Positions 6,952 to 16,788 of a stretch of 36,896 nucleotides of DNA are shown here, piece by piece (the first letter of the stretch is position 1; every line of letters begins with the position of its first letter). A model generated the notes under the pieces. It searched no databases, was not told the origin of the DNA, and saw only the letters and a program-made list of their open reading frames with translations. The stretch is taken from NCBI GenBank assembly GCA_038257845.1, contig JBBSQL010000029.1:1-36896 (forward strand), written 5' to 3'. The translations under genes and the position numbers were made by a program. This DNA is from JAFDXJ01 sp038257845. GTDB lineage: Bacteria; Bacteroidota; Bacteroidia; Chitinophagales; Chitinophagaceae.

Positions 6952-9759
6952 TTATCGCAGTATTACAACCCATCCACTTTTTTTGGGGAAAAAATCACTT
7001 TTAGTATTTACAATATAATAATAAGTACCGAGGGGTAAAGGTTTTCCATTGATCGTACCATCCCAAACTTTTCCTGCATTATCATATCCGTCCGCATGAT
7101 ATACGACCTGGCCATAGCGGTTAAAAACATCCACTGAATTTTCTGTAAAAGTTTCCAGGCCGGGAATGATCCATTTATCATTAATGCCATCCCCGTTTGG
7201 TGAAAACGCATTGGGTATTTTAAATTCCTTTAAAACCTGTACAAATATTTGCCTCGATGCAAAACAATTCCCATCCCCATTTACATTCACCGTATATAAA
7301 ATATCTACCGGCGGTTTTGAAACAGGCTGTGGTAAATTCGCTGCATTTAAATAAACAACCGGCGTCCATAAATAGGTTAGTCCTGTGCCGGTATATGTGA
7401 GTGGAAGTCTTACCGTATCACCCAGGAAGACCATTACTTTTTCAGGCCCTTCTATAATTGGTAATGGATAAATGATCACCTGTTGTGCCAGGGAAGTATC
7501 ATAACAATCACGATCAGAACGTGTAATTAATTTTACAAAAAATGTATCGGCTGTATTATAAACTTTTACTGGGTTTTCGGATGAATCAAAATTGCCATCT
7601 CCAAAATCCCACATCCAGCCTGCAATAGTTCCGGGTGGCACGATCGTGGATTTATTTTCAAAATTTGTTTTATTGCTATTCAAACAGAAATATCCAGTAT
7701 AATTAAATGCGGACAAAGGAACAGGATCCCTGGATACAACCTGCATGGTATCATCAAAGCAACCTATATCTGTAATGGTTCTGAGCGAGACATTATAATC
7801 ACCATAATTCGCATACTTCTTCCAGCCATTTTGCGTAGTAGTAGAAGTACCATCACCAAAATTCCAATTCCATTGCACCGCTTTATAACCATAAGTCAAT
7901 GTGGAATCTTTAAAATAAATACTGTCATTGGAGCAGTGATTATAATCCAAAGACCATTGTGCCACGGGTCTTTCCACCACCTGTACATCAAAATCCATAT
8001 CATGTTCATTGGTACATCCATCCTGGATCGGTGCTAATGATTTGATGTGTACATGAAAAGAATCTACCTGGGAAAAATTGAAAGTTACCGGTATTGAATA
8101 CCTGTAATAAGTAGCGCCTGAGCTGGCTATGAAAGTGCTATCCGAAACAGGATTTTTTATAAAAATATCTGTATTGGGAGAGAGATTTGCAGCATTGCTG
8201 AAACTCCATGTAAATTCTTCCGGCTGGTAAACAATGGATAAGGATAATTTAAATGCCGTGTTCCTGCAGGTAACCATATCATCCGGAGTGGCATAAGGGT
8301 TATAAACAGTCAAAAAATTAGATAATCTTTTACTGCTGAAACCGGGATTGTACCCATAACTTTCTTCAGGACCATAGCCATATACAATGGCATTAAAACC
8401 GGAATCAGTTTGTATACTATGTCTTCCTGAAACCAGGTCAAAACGTGCATAAGAATAATTAGGATCCTGCGGAATGGGTTTAAACTGGTAGCCAAGTAAA
8501 TTGCCATCCAGTGTAAAGCTTGCTGTATCAGTTGTTTGCATTACCACATTCAGGAAATGGGCTGAAATATTTGCTGCAGCCGGGCTTTCAAAAACCGCGG
8601 AATTGATATCCATAAATATGGGCGTGATATAAATCATTTCCGGGTCGCCATTTCCGCCATTATTATTCCCACATTCACTAGTTGTAGTAATATATTGTGC
8701 CATCATGATTGGCAAACTGGAAGTGACCTGTGAAACAGCATCAGAAGTAAATTCGTAATAAGTTCCATTAATAAGATTTGTAAGCCTGGTACCATTCAAC
8801 TGTACATTTGTTGTTGTATCCGAAACAAGCACACGGAAATAATTATTACCCATCTGTTTTGTAGGTATGAGGAAAAATTTACTTCCCCAGGTGCCATTCG
8901 GCAAAACCTGCTGAAAGATAAGGTCAGATGTTGCGTTCCCGCCCGCACAATTCACAGTAATATTTGAAGACCCGCTAAAAACTGAAATTTTCCGGCAGGG
9001 AATATTGTTGTCAATATTCACCGTCCTGATTGTTGTACCGGTCAGATCTTCGCCAGTGTAAAGCCCATTGCTTTGACCGGTTTGTGCACCAAATACATTA
9101 TAAACATCACCTTTATTTAAGTTCACCAAAAATGGAACTCCTGCTGCATGCGTTTCTGTATTTACAGATGGCATAATCTCCACCTGTGTATTATCTTCCG
9201 TGGCTACAACAAAACAATAACTGGCTGCATTTTTTTCTGTGGATTGTTGTGTAAAATTGAGTGATGTATAAAATTGCCCCAAAGAATTTACGGGCGTTAA
9301 TAAAGTAGTAGCCGAACTTTTATCATCATATATATGACAAAATGCGGCAATAGATGCCGTGCTGGTGATATGAATTCCATTATGCAGCAGTCCTTCGGTA
9401 AGAATACGTGCATCAGTACTGCCTGATTTGGGCATTACATCCGTAGTAAGCAAGGAATTTTTTGAATAATTATATGTTCTTGACCATCCTAAAGAAGGAA
9501 TTTCCACGGTAATCGTCGCATCTGAATACCCGTGAAAATAAAAAACCATTTCCTGTGAACCACCGGATGGGTTCACGGAGCCATCCGCATTATACATGGA
9601 AAGATGCGCACCATAGCCTGCCCAGAATTCCAATCCTTTATTATTGAAATCCTGTGCATGCAAAAAACTGCAATAGAGTAAAGCGGAAAAAAATAGTACC
9701 TTTTTCAATGTTGGCTTTTTAAATAAATACTTTTTGGTATAAAACAAAAATGGTAGCAA
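6952..9759 (-). CDS. T9SS cargo protein: IgGFc-binding-like domain, two PKD domains, type-B sorting domain
   Basis: 935 codons counted from a TTG at 9759; a second TTG at 9708 would give a more typical signal peptide (KKVLFFSALLYCSFLHAQ), so the true start is uncertain. After the signal, residues about 40-480 begin GLEFWAGYGAHLSMY and resemble the IgGFc-binding-protein N-terminal domain found in many Bacteroidota surface proteins. Two PKD domains follow, marked by WNWNFGDG near residue 640 and WMWDFGDG near 723. The last 85 residues carry IPNAFSPNGDGINDKW and VFNRYGQVVYHADGY, the gliding-motility-associated C-terminal (type B) sorting signal. It is expected to cross the outer membrane by the type IX system and to be anchored or released as an adhesin-like protein. 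The ligand is unknown. Confidence 0.88.
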   Translation of the reverse strand: MLPFLFYTKKYLFKKPTLKKVLFFSALLYCSFLHAQDFNNKGLEFWAGYGAHLSMYNADGSVNPSGGSQEMVFYFHGYSDATITVEIPSLGWSRTYNYSKNSLLTTDVMPKSGSTDARILTEGLLHNGIHITSTASIAAFCHIYDDKSSATTLLTPVNSLGQFYTSLNFTQQSTEKNAASYCFVVATEDNTQVEIMPSVNTETHAAGVPFLVNLNKGDVYNVFGAQTGQSNGLYTGEDLTGTTIRTVNIDNNIPCRKISVFSGSSNITVNCAGGNATSDLIFQQVLPNGTWGSKFFLIPTKQMGNNYFRVLVSDTTTNVQLNGTRLTNLINGTYYEFTSDAVSQVTSSLPIMMAQYITTTSECGNNNGGNGDPEMIYITPIFMDINSAVFESPAAANISAHFLNVVMQTTDTASFTLDGNLLGYQFKPIPQDPNYSYARFDLVSGRHSIQTDSGFNAIVYGYGPEESYGYNPGFSSKRLSNFLTVYNPYATPDDMVTCRNTAFKLSLSIVYQPEEFTWSFSNAANLSPNTDIFIKNPVSDSTFIASSGATYYRYSIPVTFNFSQVDSFHVHIKSLAPIQDGCTNEHDMDFDVQVVERPVAQWSLDYNHCSNDSIYFKDSTLTYGYKAVQWNWNFGDGTSTTTQNGWKKYANYGDYNVSLRTITDIGCFDDTMQVVSRDPVPLSAFNYTGYFCLNSNKTNFENKSTIVPPGTIAGWMWDFGDGNFDSSENPVKVYNTADTFFVKLITRSDRDCYDTSLAQQVIIYPLPIIEGPEKVMVFLGDTVRLPLTYTGTGLTYLWTPVVYLNAANLPQPVSKPPVDILYTVNVNGDGNCFASRQIFVQVLKEFKIPNAFSPNGDGINDKWIIPGLETFTENSVDVFNRYGQVVYHADGYDNAGKVWDGTINGKPLPLGTYYYIVNTKSDFFPKKSGWVVILR

Positions 9760-9928
9760 TTCATACTACTTTTTTCATTCAAACGACTGAAGCGGCAAAA
9801 TTAATATTATTAAGCTATTCTTATTTTAAAAAAGCCGAAAGTCTTTGGTTTCAAAAGCAGTGGGCAAATTTATTACTCATTTCATATATCAAAAATTTAT
9901 TTCCCGTTAAAAATGAGTAAACATTGAT

Positions 9929-9936
9929 TATATTTG
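9929..9936 (+). promoter_or_regulatory. -7 element upstream of the DUF4290 gene
   Basis: TATATTTG, a perfect TAnnTTTG box, lies 17 bases before the ATG at 9954. A longer frame opening at a TTG at 9924 overlaps this box, which argues for the ATG start. No matching -33 TTTG is visible. Confidence 0.45.
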
Positions 9937-9953
9937 CCCTTTCAAAAAAATTT

Positions 9954-10661
9954 ATGGAATACAATACAGGCCGCAATTACCTGGTAATGCGGGAATATGG
10001 CAGGCATATTCAGCGAATGGTTGAATATCTTCTGACCGTTGAAGACAGACAAAAAAGACAGGATCAGGCACATATAGTCATCGAATTGATGGGTGCACTG
10101 AACCCGCATCTCAAAAATGTAGAAGACTTCAGGCACATGTTATGGGATCATTTATTTTTTATCAGTGATTTCAAACTTGAGGTGGACAGTCCTTACCCGA
10201 TCCCGCAAAAAGCAACCTATAAAGCAAAATCAGACCCGATTCCCTATCCGCACAGGCACCCAAAATATATACACCTCGGAAAAAACCTGGAAGTACTGGT
10301 CAATAAAGCATTGCAGGAACAAGACCCGGAAAAAAAATCCGGTTTTGCAAATGCCATTGCTTATTATATGAAATTAACTTACAGTACCTGGCATAAAGAA
10401 CTCGTACATGATGATGCTATTCGTGCAGAACTGAGTACGATTTCTGATGGGCAATTAGAATTCAGCAACACACCATTTATCAAACATCAGCCACCCAGTT
10501 TTGAGCGGGATGATTTCAGGATAGGAAATGTGCGCAGGCAAAATTTCGGCAATAGGAACCAACGGACAAACAACAATAGAAACGGTCAGCGGGATAACCG
10601 TGGCGGAAGTAACCGGAATAGCCCCGGCAGAAATAATAATTACAAAAAAAGATATTCATAA
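9954..10661 (+). CDS. DUF4290 family protein with Arg/Gly/Asn-rich tail
   Basis: 235 residues from the ATG at 9954. Residues 1-170 match the Bacteroidota-specific DUF4290 pattern: MEYNTGRNYLVMREYGRHIQ at the start, IELMGALNPHLKN, DFRHMLWDHLFFISDF, and PIPYPHRHPKYIHLGKN. The C-terminal 40 residues are low-complexity, rich in Arg, Gly and Asn (RNQRTNNNRNGQRDNRGGSNRN), basic and disordered, and look able to bind nucleic acid. No enzymatic role is known to me. It has its own -7 box and a strong terminator right after its stop, so it is a single-gene unit. Confidence 0.85.
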   Translation: MEYNTGRNYLVMREYGRHIQRMVEYLLTVEDRQKRQDQAHIVIELMGALNPHLKNVEDFRHMLWDHLFFISDFKLEVDSPYPIPQKATYKAKSDPIPYPHRHPKYIHLGKNLEVLVNKALQEQDPEKKSGFANAIAYYMKLTYSTWHKELVHDDAIRAELSTISDGQLEFSNTPFIKHQPPSFERDDFRIGNVRRQNFGNRNQRTNNNRNGQRDNRGGSNRNSPGRNNNYKKRYS

Positions 10662-10665
10662 AAAA

Positions 10666-10688
10666 AAACCGGCATTGCCGGTTTTTTT
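10666..10688 (+). terminator. Rho-independent terminator after DUF4290 gene
   Basis: The stem AACCGGC (10667-10673) pairs with GCCGGTT (10677-10683) around a 3-nt loop and is followed by a T run to 10688. The A run preceding the stem could let it act in both directions, but the minus-strand gene ends about 70 bases further on. Confidence 0.85.
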
Positions 10689-10760
10689 GTGCGCTTTTAA
10701 AAAGCTATTACTGGTCGCCTGACCAGGAATTCCCTGGCCATCTTTCATTTAAGCTTCATA

Positions 10761-11240
10761 CTATAATTCAAAAATCCCTACGCTGTCATCATTGCTGATC
10801 TTCAGAATCTTTTTCTTTCCGTCTTTTACCAAGGAGCAATAAAATGAATTGCCTGCATCTTTACTGGTAAATGAAATAGTTTCAGCCGGCACATAGCCTT
10901 CATATTTTTTACTGATATATTCCCTTGCTTGTTCCGGTAAATTGTCATACGCAATTTCCCTGGTCAAACAGATGTAATCACCTTCTGAATTGTAAAAAAC
11001 ATGGGTAACTTTTCCCTGTAAGAAACAACTTGCCTGCAAAAAATCTCCACTTTGATTCCAACTGACATCTGTGGCATTTTTAAATACCTTTTCAAAATTA
11101 CTTTCAGCACGTTCCTTTGCGCCATTGATCCCGGCAAAAGAATACAGGCCGAAAACAAGTAATACACCCATTAAAGCAAATGATTTTTTTGCAGCATTTG
11201 CAAAACTGCGACGTTGTTGATTTTTCAATAACTGTTTCAT
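10761..11240 (-). CDS. Secreted PepSY-like (beta-lactamase-inhibitor-like) protein
   Basis: 159 residues from the ATG at 11240-11238. The frame is open further upstream, but the extra 55 codons are of poor composition and the ATG gives a credible N-terminus. A basic N-terminal region is followed by a hydrophobic segment (about residues 20-36) ending SFAGINGA, which is a signal peptide or anchor. The mature part (ESNFEKVFKNATDVSWNQ, then LPEQAREYISKKY) matches the PepSY_like/BLIP-like pattern common in Bacteroidota periplasmic proteins. The function of this group is unknown. It is transcribed toward the DUF4290 gene and ends beyond its terminator. Confidence 0.7.
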   Translation of the reverse strand: MKQLLKNQQRRSFANAAKKSFALMGVLLVFGLYSFAGINGAKERAESNFEKVFKNATDVSWNQSGDFLQASCFLQGKVTHVFYNSEGDYICLTREIAYDNLPEQAREYISKKYEGYVPAETISFTSKDAGNSFYCSLVKDGKKKILKISNDDSVGIFEL

Positions 11241-11568
11241 GATAATTTTTTTTAAGTGTGAAAAATTTGAAATAAAAATCAAAACTACACGGGTGCTATA
11301 TCCAAAAAAAGACAAAAAGGATGAGTAGGAAGACTTTCGTACACTTCCTCCATAAACGGTATTAACGTATTTTTTTGCCACCCGTTCCATGCTGCGCAAA
11401 TTCAATACCCATAAAGGTTTTCACCAATATTGAATGAAATGCAAATTCAGGTTCATACTACGTTAAATTTTTATAACACGGATAAATGGTTTTTTTGAAA
11501 AAATCATTTATTATGTTGAAGTTTGCATACAATCCAAAATCAGATCATTCAATAAATAAAATTTTTAA
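11241..11568. other. Intergenic region between divergent secreted-protein genes
   Basis: About 330 bases with no gene I can support. It holds the upstream regions of two divergent genes. A long AT-rich hairpin at 11484-11509 (AAATGGTTTTTT against AAAAAATCATTT, one G-U pair) lies about 60 bases before the GTG of the hydrolase. A TTTG at 11494-11497 and GTTTG near 11521 are weak promoter-like words without a TA-containing -7 box. Confidence 0.4.
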
Positions 11569-13005
11569 GTGAAAAATATTTTGAAAAGAAGCCTCCAATT
11601 AATTTTAATGATCCCGTTTTTTTTCTCTGCAGTTTCTGCACAGTCTCAAAATATCAGTGGCGATTGGGAAGGTACATTAAGTGTGGGTGTAGATCTTAGG
11701 ATCGTTTTCCATTTCACAAAAAATGCGGATGGCGTTTTATCCGGAACAATGGATAGCCCGGATCAAAAAGTCAAAGGCATTCTTTTAAGCAATGTTACTG
11801 AAAGCGGGGACAGCATCATTGCAAAATTACAAATGATACAGGCAGAATTCAGGGGTACAAAAATCAATGACTCTACGATCAAAGGTGCATGGCTCCAGGG
11901 GTCGGGAAATTTTCCACTTCTCTTAACCCGCCAAAAGTTAGAAATTGAAAAGAAAGCTTTAAGGCCGCAAACACCTGTTCCGCCTTTTACCTATAACAGT
12001 GATGATGTAATTTATTATAATGCAGATAGTACCATTCAATACGGCGCAACAATTACTTATCCCAAAACCGGTGGCCCTTTTATGGTAGCCATGCTCATCA
12101 CGGGCAGTGGCCAGCAGGACCGGGATGAAACAATTTTTGATCATAAACCTTTCGCCGTAATTGCGGATTATTTGACTAAAAATGGTTTTGCTGTATTGCG
12201 CGTGGATGACAGGGGAAAAGGCCAGACGACCGGAAAATTTGCCGGTTCAACCAGTGCAGATTTTACCAATGATGTACTCGCAGGCATTCAATATTTATCT
12301 GCAAGAAAAGATATTGATAAAAATAAAATTGGCGTTATCGGTCATAGTGAAGGCGGACTGATCGCGCCAATGGTTTATACAAAATGGCCACATCTTGCAT
12401 TTATTGTTTCACTCGCCGGAACCGGCGTTACAGGTGCCGAAATTTTGTTGCGCCAGCAAACAGATCCTTTAAAAAGCCTCGTGAATGACAGCGCTTACCA
12501 TTCTTTTTATGACCTTACAAAATATACGTTGGAAACGATTCGGGATAATCCTAATACTCCTGATAGTGTTGTACTCGACAAAATAAAAAAATATTATAGT
12601 GATTGGAAAAATAAAACGCCCGGAAACATACTCGAAGAATTACATGCTAACACGGCCTCCGCGGAAAATTATGCAGCGCAGGTTTCGGTAGAATTAAAAC
12701 CCTGGCTGAAATATTTTATTACCACCGATCCCGCTACTTTTTGGAGCAAAGTAAAATGCCCGGTGCTTGCTTTGGATGGTGAAAAAGATATCCAGGTTTA
12801 CGCTGAACAAAATATTCCGGCTATACAATCAGCACTTGCAAAAGCCGGGAATAAAAAAGTGACGATCAAAATTTTCCCCGGACTGAATCATCTTTTTCAG
12901 CACTGCACAAAATGCACTGTGGTAGAATATGGGGAATTGACAGAAACTATTTCGCCGGAAGTATTGGAAACAATTTCAAACTGGCTGCATCAAACCATTC
13001 AATAA
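11569..13005 (+). CDS. Secreted alpha/beta hydrolase with N-terminal beta-rich domain
   Basis: 478 residues starting at a GTG. A signal peptide (1-25, ending AVSAQ) directs it to the periplasm. Residues 28-122 form a beta-rich module (GDWEGTLSVGVDLRIVFHF) found ahead of hydrolases of this type in Bacteroidota. Residues 145-478 are the alpha/beta hydrolase: the nucleophile elbow GHSEGG with Ser260, an acid at Asp407 (LDGEKDIQV) and His441 (GLNHLF), plus VLRVDDRGKG at 208-217. The complete triad predicts an active esterase or peptidase-like enzyme; the substrate is unknown. The ACP phosphodiesterase-like gene starts 6 bases after its stop, so the two are co-transcribed. Confidence 0.85.
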   Translation: MKNILKRSLQLILMIPFFFSAVSAQSQNISGDWEGTLSVGVDLRIVFHFTKNADGVLSGTMDSPDQKVKGILLSNVTESGDSIIAKLQMIQAEFRGTKINDSTIKGAWLQGSGNFPLLLTRQKLEIEKKALRPQTPVPPFTYNSDDVIYYNADSTIQYGATITYPKTGGPFMVAMLITGSGQQDRDETIFDHKPFAVIADYLTKNGFAVLRVDDRGKGQTTGKFAGSTSADFTNDVLAGIQYLSARKDIDKNKIGVIGHSEGGLIAPMVYTKWPHLAFIVSLAGTGVTGAEILLRQQTDPLKSLVNDSAYHSFYDLTKYTLETIRDNPNTPDSVVLDKIKKYYSDWKNKTPGNILEELHANTASAENYAAQVSVELKPWLKYFITTDPATFWSKVKCPVLALDGEKDIQVYAEQNIPAIQSALAKAGNKKVTIKIFPGLNHLFQHCTKCTVVEYGELTETISPEVLETISNWLHQTIQ

Positions 13006-13011
13006 AAGCGT

Positions 13012-13605
13012 ATGAATTTTCTTGCCCACGCGTATCTTTCTTTTCATCATGCAGATATACTGGTGGGCAATATGATCAGTGATTATGTGAAGGGAAACAA
13101 GCGCTTTTTATTTCCGGTGGATATCCAAAAAGGCATCATCCTGCACCGGAGAATTGATGCGTTTACAGATAGCGATGACAAAGTAAAAAAAATTAAAGAG
13201 GTTTTCAAACCCGCCGTGGGCGCTTATTGTGGCGCATTTCTCGATATTGCTTTCGATCATTTTCTCGCAAAAGAAATCATGCGGTCCAAATTCTTAAAAC
13301 TTCATGATTTTGTTGAAAATATTTATACCACGCTAACCATTTCCTATGACTTGTTGCCTGAAAAATTTAAATTCATGTTGCCATCCATGATCTCTTATAA
13401 CTGGCTGGAAAATTACCAGTATCAAACAGGCATTGAAAAAAGCTTCGCGGGTATTGAAATGCGTGCAAAATTTCTCGAACGCGAAACAGGTGCGTATGAT
13501 ATATTTATAAAAAATTATACAATAATTCAAAAAGGTTTTGATGAATTTTTCCCCCGCTTACAGGAATTCGCGTTCAGGGAGTTTGAATTATTGAACAAGG
13601 AATAA
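13012..13605 (+). CDS. ACP phosphodiesterase-like protein (DUF479/AcpH family)
   Basis: 197 residues, full length. The family motifs are clear: MNFLAHAYLSF at the start, GNMISDYVKG (19-28), LHRRIDAFTDSD (44-55) and FLDIAFDHFLAKE (77-89), giving the conserved His/Asp metal-binding set. E. coli AcpH removes the 4'-phosphopantetheine arm from acyl carrier protein; the Bacteroidota homologues are assigned by family only. It lies 6 bases downstream of the hydrolase, in one transcription unit. Confidence 0.85.
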   Translation: MNFLAHAYLSFHHADILVGNMISDYVKGNKRFLFPVDIQKGIILHRRIDAFTDSDDKVKKIKEVFKPAVGAYCGAFLDIAFDHFLAKEIMRSKFLKLHDFVENIYTTLTISYDLLPEKFKFMLPSMISYNWLENYQYQTGIEKSFAGIEMRAKFLERETGAYDIFIKNYTIIQKGFDEFFPRLQEFAFREFELLNKE

Positions 13606-13683
13606 ATCAACAATAATGCTTGCCATTCATAACTTTTGCCTTCGGCCAGAATTGAATGAACGAGGCTAAAAATTATTTTTTAT

Positions 13684-15555
13684 ATGTGTGGAATTGCCGG
13701 TATAATTTCTGCTGATCCGGCGCAGGTTTCCTTGCGCCTTCTTTCAACTATGTCCGGTGTTTTAGCGCACCGTGGCCCGGATGGAGAAGGCTTTTGGATA
13801 CATGATGATGGCCATTGCGGCTTTGCACATCGTCGTCTTTCGATATTGGACAAAACGCCCAAAGCTGCGCAGCCATTACATTATATGCACTACACCATCA
13901 TGCTGAACGGGGAGATTTATAATTATGTGGAACTAAAAGAATTTTTAAAAAAACAAGGCTATCAATTTTTCACTGAAGGCGATACAGAAATTATTCCTGC
14001 TGCTGTTGATCACTGGGGAAAAGATTGCCTGCATCATTTTGATGGCATGTTTGTTTTTGTTTTATACGATAATCATTCCCATGAATTATTCATCGCGCGG
14101 GACCGGTTTGGTGAAAAACCTTTTTACTATATTGTAGAAAAAAAACACGATAATTTTTTTGAAAAATTTGTATTTGCCAGTGAAATGAAAGCGCTTTGGG
14201 CAACTGGCATTCCACGTGATTATCATGGTGGCAGGTTATTGCAATATCTCGCATTGGGAAAAGTCACTGGCTTCCCGGATAAAGAAAATACTTTTTATAA
14301 AAATATTTGTACACTTCCACAAGGGCATTTTATTTCTATAGAAACAAAAGCAGGGAAATTAGAAATTGAACAATGGTATCAACCCAATTTTGAAAATAAA
14401 ACACAGGAGGAAAATGAAAAGAATATTGTCAGGCAATTTTCTGATTTGCTTGAAACATCCGTTAGCCGCAGGTTACGCAGCCATGTGAATACCGGCACGA
14501 GTTTAAGTGGTGGTATAGATTCTGCTGCAGTTGCTGCATTGATTCATGGTTTAAATGATAGCGGCGCATTTTGGAAAAACACAGCTTTCACAGCTTCATT
14601 CCCGGGGTTTGAGAAAGATGAATTAAGCAAAAGCAAAGAGGTCGCTTCTTTTTTACAGATGCAACAGGAAGTTTTATATCCTACAGAAAATGACTGGGCA
14701 GAAAATTTTGAAAAAATCATGTATCACCAGGAAGAGCCTTTGCAAAGCAGCAGTGTGCTTACACAATTCATGGTGTATAAAAAAGCAAAGGATAAAAACA
14801 TTATTGTTTTATTAGACGGACAAGGTGCTGATGAAATTCTTGGGGGCTATACAAAATATACACGTTGGTATTTGCAGGAATTATTGCGTGAAGACAAATC
14901 ATTATTTACCCGTGAAAAAAAATTATTGTATGAAAATGATTTTTTAGAAAATTGGGATGCACGGGATTATGCAATGGTTGCTTTACCCGGTGCTGCAAAT
15001 ACTGCTTTACAGGCAATTGAAAAGTGGAAAATAAAGCATACACGTTTTTTGGAAGAAGATTTTTACAACGAATACCGGGATACTATTTTGTTGCGGAAAT
15101 CAATGCCATTAGGGCTTTCAGAACAACTGGCCTATAGCACTTTTGATTCAGGCCTGGATGAATTATTACGATATGCAGACAGGAATTCAATGGCGCATTC
15201 TGTAGAAGTTCGCCTGCCATTTTTATCGCATGAATTAGTTGAATTCGTATTTTCACTACCATCTTCTTTTAAAATAAAAAATGGATTTACAAAATGGATA
15301 TTGAGAAAATCCATGCAGAAAAAATTACCTCAACATATTATTTGGGCTAAGGGCAAAATTGGTTATGAACCACCGCAGGAAACCTGGATGAAAAGCAAAC
15401 CAATACAAGAAATGATATCTGATGCACGCAAAAAATTAGTAGATCATCGAGTACTTAGCAAAGCAATTTTACAAAAACCCATTATTGCAAAAAGCGCCCA
15501 TGCACCGGGTAATATTGACTGGCGATTTTTATGCGCAGCCTCACTCTTAAAATAA
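13684..15555 (+). CDS. asnB: Asparagine synthetase (glutamine-hydrolysing)
   Basis: 623 residues. Cys2 of MCGIAGI is the N-terminal nucleophile of the class II glutamine amidotransferase domain (1-210), with LAHRGPDGEG, LNGEIYN and the EGDTEI segment. The synthetase domain carries the PP-loop SGGIDSAA (275-282) and LDGQGADEILGGY (377-389). It uses ATP, aspartate and glutamine to make asparagine, and the catalytic set is complete. Some proteins of this architecture modify cell-surface polymers, but no sugar-locus genes are nearby. It is followed after 41 bases by the Cys/Met PLP enzyme, possibly a shared amino-acid unit. Confidence 0.92.
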   Translation: MCGIAGIISADPAQVSLRLLSTMSGVLAHRGPDGEGFWIHDDGHCGFAHRRLSILDKTPKAAQPLHYMHYTIMLNGEIYNYVELKEFLKKQGYQFFTEGDTEIIPAAVDHWGKDCLHHFDGMFVFVLYDNHSHELFIARDRFGEKPFYYIVEKKHDNFFEKFVFASEMKALWATGIPRDYHGGRLLQYLALGKVTGFPDKENTFYKNICTLPQGHFISIETKAGKLEIEQWYQPNFENKTQEENEKNIVRQFSDLLETSVSRRLRSHVNTGTSLSGGIDSAAVAALIHGLNDSGAFWKNTAFTASFPGFEKDELSKSKEVASFLQMQQEVLYPTENDWAENFEKIMYHQEEPLQSSSVLTQFMVYKKAKDKNIIVLLDGQGADEILGGYTKYTRWYLQELLREDKSLFTREKKLLYENDFLENWDARDYAMVALPGAANTALQAIEKWKIKHTRFLEEDFYNEYRDTILLRKSMPLGLSEQLAYSTFDSGLDELLRYADRNSMAHSVEVRLPFLSHELVEFVFSLPSSFKIKNGFTKWILRKSMQKKLPQHIIWAKGKIGYEPPQETWMKSKPIQEMISDARKKLVDHRVLSKAILQKPIIAKSAHAPGNIDWRFLCAASLLK

Positions 15556-15596
15556 ATCATGCATCTTTGCATAACAAATCATTTAAATAAAGCAAA

Positions 15597-16736
15597 ATGA
15601 AAGACGCAACAAAATACATTCATGCTGGTGTAGAGCCAGATCCTTCAACCGGCGCGATCATGACGCCAATTTACCAAACTTCAACATATGTGCAAACTGC
15701 CCCGGGAAAAAATAAGGGCTATGAATATGCCCGTTCCCAAAACCCCACCCGCTTCGCATTAGAGCGCGCGATGGCCGTGATCGAACACGCAAAACATGGA
15801 CTTTCATTCAGCAGTGGTGTGGCGGCGACAGATGCAGTGATAAAGCTTTTAAGCCCAGGCGATGAAGTGATTGCTGCGAATGATATGTACGGCGGTACAT
15901 ACAGGCTGTTTACAAAGATCTTTGCAAAATTTGGAATTCGTTTTACATATATCAATATGCAGGATGCATCAGAAGTTGAAAAAGCAATTTCTGAAAACAC
16001 TAAATTAATTTGGCTGGAAACGCCCACAAATCCATTGATGAATATTACGGATATTAGTGCTGTTGCTGCTATCGCAAAAAAGCATGGCGCACTGGTTTGC
16101 GTGGACAATACGTTTGCATCACCCTATTTGCAAAATCCCATGACGCTTGGTGCGGATATCGTAATGCATTCCGCTACAAAATATTTAAGTGGCCACAGTG
16201 ATGTAATACAAGGAGCATTGGTGATGAATGATGATGCATTGCGGGATGAATTATATTTTATACAAAAAAGTTGTGGTGCTGTTCCTGGCCCACAAGATTG
16301 TTTTTTAGTGCTGCGCGGAATTAAAACATTGCACGTGCGCATGCAAAGACATTGCGAAAACGGTGAGAAAATTGCACACTTTTTACGTAATCATCCGAAG
16401 GTTGCAAAAGTATACTGGCCGGGATTTGAAGATCATCCAAATCATGAAATTGCTAAAAAACAAATGAAAGGTTTTGGCGGTATGCTGAGTTTTGAATTGG
16501 CTGATGACAGTGCAGAAAATACAACCCGTGTTTTATCATCCACGAAAATATTTGCACTGGCTGAAAGCCTTGGTGGCGTTGAATCTTTGATCAATCATCC
16601 GGCATCTATGACGCACGCTTCCATTCCACGTGAAGAGCGGCTTAAGAATGGTTTGAGTGATGGCCTGATCCGTTTAAGTATTGGTATTGAAGATGCAGAT
16701 GATCTCATGGATGATTTAAATAATGCGATCGGATAA
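15597..16736 (+). CDS. Cystathionine gamma-synthase / gamma-lyase family PLP enzyme
   Basis: 379 residues, usual length for the Cys/Met-metabolism PLP family. The PLP lysine is Lys195 in SATKYLSGHSD; VDNTFASPYLQNP (169-181), SSGVAATDAV (72-81), NDMYGGTYRLF (95-105) and ESLGGVESLINHPASMTH near the C-terminus are all present. The fold catalyses either cystathionine formation from an activated homoserine or its cleavage to cysteine. The sequence resembles Bacteroidota proteins annotated both as gamma-synthase and gamma-lyase, so the direction cannot be fixed here. A CATCTTTG box at 15562-15569 (one mismatch to TAnnTTTG) lies upstream. Confidence 0.92.
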   Translation: MKDATKYIHAGVEPDPSTGAIMTPIYQTSTYVQTAPGKNKGYEYARSQNPTRFALERAMAVIEHAKHGLSFSSGVAATDAVIKLLSPGDEVIAANDMYGGTYRLFTKIFAKFGIRFTYINMQDASEVEKAISENTKLIWLETPTNPLMNITDISAVAAIAKKHGALVCVDNTFASPYLQNPMTLGADIVMHSATKYLSGHSDVIQGALVMNDDALRDELYFIQKSCGAVPGPQDCFLVLRGIKTLHVRMQRHCENGEKIAHFLRNHPKVAKVYWPGFEDHPNHEIAKKQMKGFGGMLSFELADDSAENTTRVLSSTKIFALAESLGGVESLINHPASMTHASIPREERLKNGLSDGLIRLSIGIEDADDLMDDLNNAIG

Positions 16737-16757
16737 AATGCTTGCCGGAGCTATAAT

Positions 16758-16766
16758 GATATGCGT
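16758..16766 (+). repeat. Left copy of a 9-bp direct repeat (GATATGCGT)
   Basis: GATATGCGT occurs here, 21 bases after the stop of the PLP gene, and again at 17705-17713 where it contains the ATG of the TIGR02757 gene. The two copies bracket the membrane-anchored gene at 16789-17559, which fits a target-site duplication or recombination product. A 9-bp match could still arise by chance. Confidence 0.45.
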
Positions 16767-16788
16767 TACTTAACAAAATCATTTCTCA

